The notes under the pieces were generated by a model. The model ran no database searches. It was not told where the DNA came from and saw nothing but the letters and a program-made list of their open reading frames with translations. A stretch of 17,327 nucleotides of DNA, taken from DATKSG01 sp035531775. GTDB lineage: Bacteria > Actinomycetota > Acidimicrobiia > Acidimicrobiales > UBA8190. Both the position numbers and the translations under genes were made by a program. Positions 12,754-17,327 of the stretch are shown here, piece by piece. Every line of letters starts with the position of its first letter. Positions within the stretch are counted from its first letter, which is position 1. The stretch spans positions 1-17,327 of the forward strand of contig DATKSG010000008.1 in NCBI GenBank assembly GCA_035531775.1, read 5' to 3'.

Positions 12754-12785
12754 ACTATGCTTTCAAATCTCGACGTCGAGGTCAA
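12754..12785 (-). promoter_or_regulatory. Possible promoter of the leuA leader, with palindromic spacer
   Basis: On the minus strand TTGACC (12785-12780) and CATAGT (12759-12754) resemble -35 and -10 hexamers, but their spacing is 20 nt, longer than optimal. The spacer contains the perfect 12-bp palindrome CTCGACGTCGAG (12769-12780), a possible operator. The -10 ends 7 nt before the leader ATG. Confidence 0.4.
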
Positions 12786-12798
12786 GGGGACCGCATCG

Positions 12799-12969
12799 GT
12801 GCGACGACTCATGCGAATGGTGCTGCGAGCGCTCGTCAGGGCCGCAGTGGTGGCCGCAGTGGTGGCCGGCGTCCGGTCGCTGCTGGGTCGGCTCTCGGGT
12901 GAGCCCGGGACAGCCAGCTTCGACGCCTGGCCTCCTGTGCCCCAGGCGCCACGCCCACCCTCGGGCTGA
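12799..12969 (+). CDS. Possible small protein with one hydrophobic helix
   Basis: I do not recognise this 56-residue ORF. From GTG at 12799 it reads MRRLMRMVLRALVRAAV and continues as a basic, strongly hydrophobic helix (about residues 8-30, rich in Ala, Val and Leu) followed by a Pro-rich tail ending PRPPSG. AAGGGGA (12784-12790) is 8 nt before the GTG, a good ribosome site. The frame is also open upstream with an ATG at 12757 (70 residues), which lacks such a site. It would be transcribed divergently from the leuA leader and converge on serA. Third codon positions are mostly G or C, as in neighbouring genes, but the frame is also open through the leuA antisense strand, so it may be noncoding. 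Confidence 0.35.
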   Translation: MRRLMRMVLRALVRAAVVAAVVAGVRSLLGRLSGEPGTASFDAWPPVPQAPRPPSG

Positions 12970-13006
12970 CCCATCCTCGGGCTGACCCATCCTCGGGCTG
13001 ACCCAC
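12959..13006 (+). repeat. Three tandem copies of a 16-nt unit after serA
   Basis: CCTCGGGCTGACCCAT occurs at 12959-12974 and 12975-12990, then once with a final C (12991-13006). It lies 20 nt beyond the serA stop, and its first copy supplies the last codons and stop of the small ORF 12799-12969. No stem with a T run is present, so it is not an evident serA terminator. Confidence 0.85.
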
Positions 13007-13026
13007 CCTGGGCCGTGGGCCGTGCT

Positions 13027-14595
13027 TCAGAGCGACGTGATCCTGTGGATGTCGATGATCCCGTCTGACGCCTGCAACAAGGCAAACGTGTCGTCGGGCA
13101 CGTGGCCCTGGGTCGAGAGGACCATCAGGGCGGTATTGCCTGCTTCGGAGGGTCCCACCGCCATGGAGGAGATGGACACGCCGGCCTCGCCCAGAGCGGT
13201 CCCGACCACTCCGATCATGCCGGGCCGGTCGTCGTTGCGGACGACGAGCATGTGCTCGGCCGGGGGCACCTCCACGATGTGATCGTCCACCATGACGATC
13301 CGAGGCTCCGAGCGGGGCCCCGACAGCGTGCCGGCAATGGAGTGGTCGGTCGACCGGAGTGTGATCAGGTTGACGTAGTCGCGGGTGGTGGCCATGGACG
13401 CTTCGCGCACGACGAGGCCACGTTCCTCGGCCAACTGTGGGGCATTCACGTACGACACCGGCTCCTCGGTTCCGGCTGCGAACGTCCCCTTGAGCACGGC
13501 CAAGGTCAAGATGGCCGTGTTGGCCCCGGCCAGGGCGCCCTGATACTCGACCTCCAGCCGGTCGGGGATCCCGTCGTTCAGGCAGGCGAAGCAACGTCCT
13601 AGCTGCTCGGCCAGCGGGAGGAAGGGCCGGACCGCCTCCGACACCTCGGTAGCGGCCACGTTGACGGCGAAGGGTACGAAGTCGCCGGCCAGGGCCAGGA
13701 TTACCTGTTCGGCGATGGTGACGCCCGCCTTGTCCTGCGCCTCCTGGGTGGACGCCCCCAGATGGGGGGTGACCACGACATTGGAAAGCCCGAACAGGGG
13801 GGAGTCGGTGCACGGCTCGGTCGAGAAGACGTCGAAGGCGGCTCCGCCCAACTGGCCCGACCGAATGGCGTCAGCCAGGGCTTCCTCGTCCACGATCCCG
13901 CCGCGGGCAGCGTTCACGATGCGGAGGCCGGCTTTGGCTTTGGCCAACAGGTCACGCCCGATGAGCCCGGCCGTCTCAGGCGTCTTCGGAAGGTGGATGG
14001 TGACGAAGTCCGACTCGGCCATGAGCTCTTCGAGCGAGAGCAGGTCAACCCCCATCTGACGGGCCCGATCGGCCGACACATAGGGGTCGTAGGCACACAG
14101 TCGCATGCCGAAGGCCAAGGCGCGCTGGGCGACGAGGGCGCCGATCCGACCCAACCCCACGACGCCGAGGGTCTTGCCGTGGAGCTCGACGCCCTCCCAC
14201 TTGGAGCGCTCCCACTTGCCGGCCACCAGCGCGGCATGGGCTTGGGGGACGTTGCGAGCCTGGGCTAGGAGCAGGGCCATGGCGTGCTCGGCTGCCGAAA
14301 GGACGTTGGACTGCGGGGCGTTGACAACCATGACTCCCCGGCGGGTGGCCGCTTCGGTGTCCACGTTGTCGAGCCCGATACCAGCACGCCCCACCACCAC
14401 CAGGTCGGCGCCGGCCTCGAGCACCTCGTCGGTGACCTGGGTGGCGGACCGGACGATCAGGGCATGGGCACCGGGGATGGCACCCACCAGGTCGACCGGG
14501 GACAGCTCGAGCTGCACGTCCACCTGGTGCCCGGCGCCACGCAGCAGCTCGAGACCTCGTTCGGCCAGCTTCTCAGATACAAGCACCCGGGCCAC
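13027..14595 (-). CDS. serA: D-3-Phosphoglycerate dehydrogenase
   Basis: First step of serine synthesis: NAD-dependent oxidation of 3-phosphoglycerate to 3-phosphohydroxypyruvate. The 522 residues match the long actinobacterial form: a substrate domain, then the NAD domain with GLGRIG (147-152). Catalytic Arg231 (NAARGGIVDEEAL), Glu260 (FSTEP) and His278 (TPHLGAST) follow. Next comes an intervening domain (about 320-440) and a C-terminal ACT domain (about 448-522, DDRPGMIGVVG), the site of serine feedback in relatives. I chose GTG at 14595, 1 nt after the aminotransferase stop, which gives the usual start MARVLVSEKL. The frame is open upstream to 14706, but only as antisense of the aminotransferase 3' end. 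It is co-transcribed with the aminotransferase. Confidence 0.95.
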   Translation of the reverse strand: MARVLVSEKLAERGLELLRGAGHQVDVQLELSPVDLVGAIPGAHALIVRSATQVTDEVLEAGADLVVVGRAGIGLDNVDTEAATRRGVMVVNAPQSNVLSAAEHAMALLLAQARNVPQAHAALVAGKWERSKWEGVELHGKTLGVVGLGRIGALVAQRALAFGMRLCAYDPYVSADRARQMGVDLLSLEELMAESDFVTIHLPKTPETAGLIGRDLLAKAKAGLRIVNAARGGIVDEEALADAIRSGQLGGAAFDVFSTEPCTDSPLFGLSNVVVTPHLGASTQEAQDKAGVTIAEQVILALAGDFVPFAVNVAATEVSEAVRPFLPLAEQLGRCFACLNDGIPDRLEVEYQGALAGANTAILTLAVLKGTFAAGTEEPVSYVNAPQLAEERGLVVREASMATTRDYVNLITLRSTDHSIAGTLSGPRSEPRIVMVDDHIVEVPPAEHMLVVRNDDRPGMIGVVGTALGEAGVSISSMAVGPSEAGNTALMVLSTQGHVPDDTFALLQASDGIIDIHRITSL

Positions 14596-14596
14596 G

Positions 14597-15796
14597 TCAG
14601 GCCGCCGTCGAAAAGAGCTTGGCCAGCCGGGACACGCCTTCGACCAGGTCATCGTCGCCCAGCACATAGGACAGGCGGAGGTAGCCGGGGGCTCCGAACG
14701 CCTCACCCGGGACCACGGCCACTTTGACCTGCTCGATAGCCGCTTCGACGACGTCGAGCGAGCTACCTATCAGGCGCCCGCCCACTCGGCGCCCGAAGAG
14801 GCCTTTGACCGAGGGGAAGGCGTAGAAGGCTCCCTCCGGTTCGGCACATTGCACCCCTTCGCACTCGTTCAGCATTCTGTGCATGGTCCTGCGCCGCTCA
14901 TCGAAGACAGCCCGCATCTCGGTGGCCGCCGAAAGGTCTCCGGACACCGCTGCCAGTGCCGCCTCCTGGGCCACGTTGTTCACATTCCCACATGCATGGG
15001 ACTGGAGATTGGCGGCCGCCTCGGCCAGGTCGAGAGGAGCGATCATCCATCCCACCCGCCAGCCCGTCATGGCATAGGTCTTGGCCACCCCGTTGATGAC
15101 GATGCAGCGCTCGGCCAAGTCGGGGACGACGGCCGGCATAGAGGTGAAGGTGCGGCCCCCATAGACGAGGTGCTCGTAGATCTCGTCGGTGACCACCCAC
15201 AGGCCCCTGTCGGACGCCCAGCGGCCGATGGCCACGACCTCGTCCCTGGTGGCCACGGCTCCGGTGGGATTGTTGGGCGACACGAAGAGCAGGGCCTTGG
15301 TGGCCGCCGTGCGGGCCTCTTCGAGCGCCTCGACGGTCATGTGGAAGCCGGCCGACTCCTCGGTGGCCACCGGCACCGGGATTCCTCCGGCCAGCGAGAT
15401 CGCCTCGGGGTAGGTGGTCCAGTACGGAGCCGGGACCAGGACCTCGTCGCCGGGGTCGAGCAGTGTCTGGAACGACTCGTACACGGCCTGCTTGGCCCCG
15501 TTGGTCACGACCACCTGCGCCGGCGAAACCTCAAGGCCCGAGTCGCGGCGGGTCTTGGCGGCGATGGCCTCCCTCAGAGGAGCAAGCCCGGGGGTGGCCG
15601 TGTAGTGGTGGTTCACCGGCTTGGAGCAGGCGGCCACGGCGGCGGCGACGATGTGGGCCGGCGTCGGGAAGTCGGGCTCGCCGGCGCCGAAGCCGATAAC
15701 GTCCTCGCCGGCGGCTCGGAGGGCCTTGGCTTTGGCATCGACAGCGAGGGTGGCCGACGGGCTGACCGCAGCCACCCGAGAGGAGACGCGTCGCAT
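14597..15796 (-). CDS. aspC: Class I pyridoxal-phosphate aminotransferase, aspartate type
   Basis: Fold-type I aminotransferase of 399 residues, subgroup I-gamma as judged by its motifs. GFGAGEPDFPTP (35-46), NGAKQA (99-104) and SPNNPTG (173-179) are present. Asp204 lies in TDEIYEHL, the PLP lysine Lys239 in NGVAKTYAMTGWRVGW, and Arg374 in YLRLSY binds the substrate carboxylate. The likely reaction is aspartate plus 2-oxoglutarate to oxaloacetate plus glutamate; members of this subgroup can also transaminate prephenate, so the exact substrate is open. ATG at 15796 gives MRRVSSRVAAVSPSATLAVDAKAK, the family's usual N-terminus, though no good ribosome site is visible. The frame extends to 15907, overlapping serC. 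It precedes serA by 1 nt and diverges from serC, with 46 nt between the chosen starts. Confidence 0.92.
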   Translation of the reverse strand: MRRVSSRVAAVSPSATLAVDAKAKALRAAGEDVIGFGAGEPDFPTPAHIVAAAVAACSKPVNHHYTATPGLAPLREAIAAKTRRDSGLEVSPAQVVVTNGAKQAVYESFQTLLDPGDEVLVPAPYWTTYPEAISLAGGIPVPVATEESAGFHMTVEALEEARTAATKALLFVSPNNPTGAVATRDEVVAIGRWASDRGLWVVTDEIYEHLVYGGRTFTSMPAVVPDLAERCIVINGVAKTYAMTGWRVGWMIAPLDLAEAAANLQSHACGNVNNVAQEAALAAVSGDLSAATEMRAVFDERRRTMHRMLNECEGVQCAEPEGAFYAFPSVKGLFGRRVGGRLIGSSLDVVEAAIEQVKVAVVPGEAFGAPGYLRLSYVLGDDDLVEGVSRLAKLFSTAA

Positions 15797-15842
15797 GCCC
15801 GGGGCCCGGGGCGATGCCGGAGCGGTTTCTCGGAGGGACGCC

Positions 15843-17039
15843 ATGGCTGCCATGCTTGCACACGTGACCGCCAGCGCCGACACGCCCACAGTGCCCGAGA
15901 TCACCATCCCCGATGTCCTGAAGCCGTCCGACGGCCGCTTCGGCTGCGGGCCCTCTAAGGTCCGCCCCGAGCAGGTATCAGCCCTGGCCGCGGTGGCCGC
16001 CGACTACCTGGGGACGAGCCACCGCCAGCCCCGGGTGAAGTCCGTGGTCGGGCGCCTCCGGTCTGGCCTCCACGAGCTTCTGTCGTTGCCCGACGGCTAC
16101 CAAGTCGTGCTCGGCAACGGGGGCACTACGACGTTCTGGGACATCGCCACCTTCTGCCTGGTGGAGCGCCGGAGCCAACACCTGTGTTTCGGGGAGTTCT
16201 CTTCGAAGTTCGCGCTGGCCGTCAAGGCGGCTCCCCACCTCGACGAGCCCGAGATGATCGAATCGCCGGCCGGCACCCACCCCGAGGCCAGAGCGACCGA
16301 CGGCGTCGACCTGTACGCGCTCACGCACAACGAGACATCGACGGGCGTGATGATGGACATCCGTCGTCCCGCTGGCGCTGGAGACGGCGCTGGAGACGGC
16401 GCTGGAGACGGTGACGCCATCGTGGCCGTCGATGCCACGTCGGGAGCGGGAGGCCTGCGCGTCGACCCGTCGCAATTCGACGTCTACTACTTTGCTCCCC
16501 AGAAGTGCTTCGCCTCCGATGGTGGCTTGTGGGTGGCCGCCATGTCGCCGGCCGCCATGGAACGAGCCAGGCGTGTGGGTGGCAGCCGCTGGGTGCCGTC
16601 GTCACTCGATCTCACCATCGCCATCGAGAATTCAGCACAGGACCAGACCTACAACACGCCGGCGCTGGCCACGCTGCTGCTCTTTGTCGAGCAGGTCGAG
16701 TGGATGCTGGCCGGCGGGGGGCTCGAGTGGGCAGCCGGACGATCGGACCGTTCGGCAGAGATCCTCTACACCTGGGCCGAGCAGTCCGACTTTGCCTCAC
16801 CCTTCGTCGGTAAGCCGTCCGAGCGGAGCCGGGTGGTCGGCACCATCGACTTCGTAGGTGCTGTAGACGCTGCCATGGTGGCGAAGGTCCTCCGAGCCAA
16901 CGGCATTGTGGACACCGAGCCGTATCGGAAGCTGGGGAGGAACCAGCTCCGCATCGCCATGTTCCCGGCCATCGAACCGGACGATATAGCTGCCCTGTGC
17001 GCGTGCATCAATTACGTGGTGGGGGCGCTCGCCGACTGA
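15843..17039 (+). CDS. serC: Phosphoserine aminotransferase, actinobacterial type
   Basis: PLP enzyme that converts 3-phosphohydroxypyruvate plus glutamate to phosphoserine, the step after SerA. The 398 residues match M. tuberculosis SerC as I remember it: DGRFGCGPSKVR (30-41), GTSHRQPRVKSVVGR (57-71), THNETSTGV (161-169), VDATSGAGGL (196-205), PLP lysine Lys221 in YYFAPQKCFASDGGLW, ENSAQDQTYNTPA (262-274) and DTEPYRKLGRNQLR (357-370). GGAGGG (15832-15837) is 5 nt before the ATG, which fixes this start; a second ATG follows at 15852. Residues 178-191 form a Gly-Ala-Gly-Asp repeat from a 12-nt tandem repeat in a loop where relatives are shorter. The promoter must lie within or near the divergent aminotransferase gene; I could not identify it. 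Confidence 0.95.
   Translation: MAAMLAHVTASADTPTVPEITIPDVLKPSDGRFGCGPSKVRPEQVSALAAVAADYLGTSHRQPRVKSVVGRLRSGLHELLSLPDGYQVVLGNGGTTTFWDIATFCLVERRSQHLCFGEFSSKFALAVKAAPHLDEPEMIESPAGTHPEARATDGVDLYALTHNETSTGVMMDIRRPAGAGDGAGDGAGDGDAIVAVDATSGAGGLRVDPSQFDVYYFAPQKCFASDGGLWVAAMSPAAMERARRVGGSRWVPSSLDLTIAIENSAQDQTYNTPALATLLLFVEQVEWMLAGGGLEWAAGRSDRSAEILYTWAEQSDFASPFVGKPSERSRVVGTIDFVGAVDAAMVAKVLRANGIVDTEPYRKLGRNQLRIAMFPAIEPDDIAALCACINYVVGALAD
16374..16409 (+). repeat. 12-nt in-frame tandem repeat inside serC
   Basis: GGCGCTGGAGAC occurs three times in a row, followed by a partial GGTGAC. Being a multiple of three it adds Gly-Ala-Gly-Asp units without shifting frame. It lies in a loop between ALTHNETSTGV and VAVDATSGAGG, away from the PLP lysine. 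Confidence 0.85.
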
Positions 17040-17053
17040 GCTGGCCGCCCCGC

Positions 17054-17327
17054 TCAGGTGGCGGCGCTGACCGAGCTCATGTTGAAGTCGGCCACCCTGA
17101 GGGCGGGCATGGACGTGCGATTCATCCACTCTCCCCACTCGCGCGACAGGCAGCGCTCGGTGCGGCCCGCCTCGACACAGCGAGCCAGCACATTGAGCGG
17201 GCTCTCGTTGAAGCGGAAGTTGTTCACGACGCCAACGACCTCGCCGTGCTCCACGAGGTACACCCCATCTCGGGTGAGGCCGGTCAGCAGGAGGGTGACC
17301 GGGTCCACCTCTCGGATGTACCAGAGG
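17054..17327 (-). CDS. TldD/PmbA-family metallopeptidase-related protein, C-terminal part
   Basis: Only the last 91 codons are inside the window; the gene continues past the right edge. The visible part reads LWYIREVDPVTLLLTGLTRDG, then VYLVEHGEVVGVVNNFRFNESP (here named by its ends VYLVE and NESP), and ends MSSVSAAT. The TLLLTGLTRDGVYLVE and NNFRFNESP stretches are typical of the C-terminal beta domain of TldD/PmbA proteins, which in E. coli form a heterodimeric peptidase (microcin B17 maturation, CcdA degradation). The HExxxH zinc motif of TldD lies in the N-terminal half and cannot be checked, so TldD and the motif-less PmbA type cannot be told apart, although the sequence recalls PmbA-like partners of actinobacteria. 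It converges on serC with 14 nt between stops. Confidence 0.85.
   Translation of the reverse strand, partial: LWYIREVDPVTLLLTGLTRDGVYLVEHGEVVGVVNNFRFNESPLNVLARCVEAGRTERCLSREWGEWMNRTSMPALRVADFNMSSVSAAT

Noticed and set aside
14596..14706. N-terminal extension of serA
   Set aside because: It would overlap the end of the co-directional aminotransferase gene, and the extra residues do not look like SerA.
14105..15958. Open frame of 617 codons on the plus strand
   Set aside because: Antisense to serA and the aminotransferase; no recognisable domain and composition typical of a shadow frame.
1..17327. tRNA, rRNA, CRISPR array, insertion sequence, phage or defence genes
   Set aside because: Nothing resembling these was seen; the window is filled by metabolic genes with uniform base composition.

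Overview
The window is high-GC and almost gap-free. It uses frequent GTG starts, ATGA/GTGA overlaps and apparently leaderless promoters. The SerC, FadA5-like and EchA19-like proteins resemble actinobacterial versions as I remember them. I read it as a chromosomal segment of an actinobacterium, possibly Acidimicrobiia. That placement is inference, because no rRNA or single-species marker is present. I saw no mobile element, tRNA, rRNA or CRISPR array.

Layout. (1) 1-1414, minus strand: a steroid-type thiolase (fadA5-like) and a truncated enoyl-CoA hydratase (EchA19-like), 2 nt apart. A 14-bp palindrome matching the KstR operator overlaps the likely -10 in front of them. (2) 1460-7849, minus strand: a long close-packed gene string leuB-ilvE-cimA-unknown 172-aa protein-epoxide-hydrolase-like protein-FadE25-like acyl-CoA dehydrogenase. 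It is preceded by a promoter, a 12-aa leader peptide ending Val-Ile-Ile-Ile-Glu, a hairpin at the leader stop and an intrinsic terminator, which together form a transcription attenuator. (3) 7850-10926, plus strand: greA-leuC-leuD with 4-nt overlaps, then mscL encoding a channel with a C-terminal zinc ribbon. A perfect 16-bp inverted repeat separates greA from the divergent leuB leader. (4) 10969-12785, minus strand: leuA with its own attenuator, whose leader peptide carries Leu-Leu-Leu. (5) 12799-13006: a possible small membrane protein on the plus strand and a 16-nt tandem repeat. (6) 13027-15796, minus strand: serA and a class I aspartate-type aminotransferase. Divergent serC runs plus-strand from 15843. 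(7) 17054-17327, minus strand: the C-terminal end of a TldD/PmbA-family protein.

How the genes work together. The window holds leuA, leuB, leuC, leuD, ilvE and cimA. It can therefore encode leucine synthesis from 2-ketoisovalerate and the citramalate (threonine-independent) route from pyruvate to 2-ketobutyrate for isoleucine. LeuB and LeuCD are shared by both routes. The two competing entry enzymes, LeuA and CimA, lie in separate transcription units whose leader peptides appear to sense different amino acids: Leu for leuA, and Ile/Val (perhaps Thr) for leuB-ilvE-cimA. serA and serC supply two of the three steps from 3-phosphoglycerate to serine.

The most notable signals are the two attenuators, the KstR-like operator, and a 17-nt tandem duplication after cimA. 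That duplication makes two chained hexapeptide ORFs (MTQPAL), each joined to the next ORF by an ATGA overlap.
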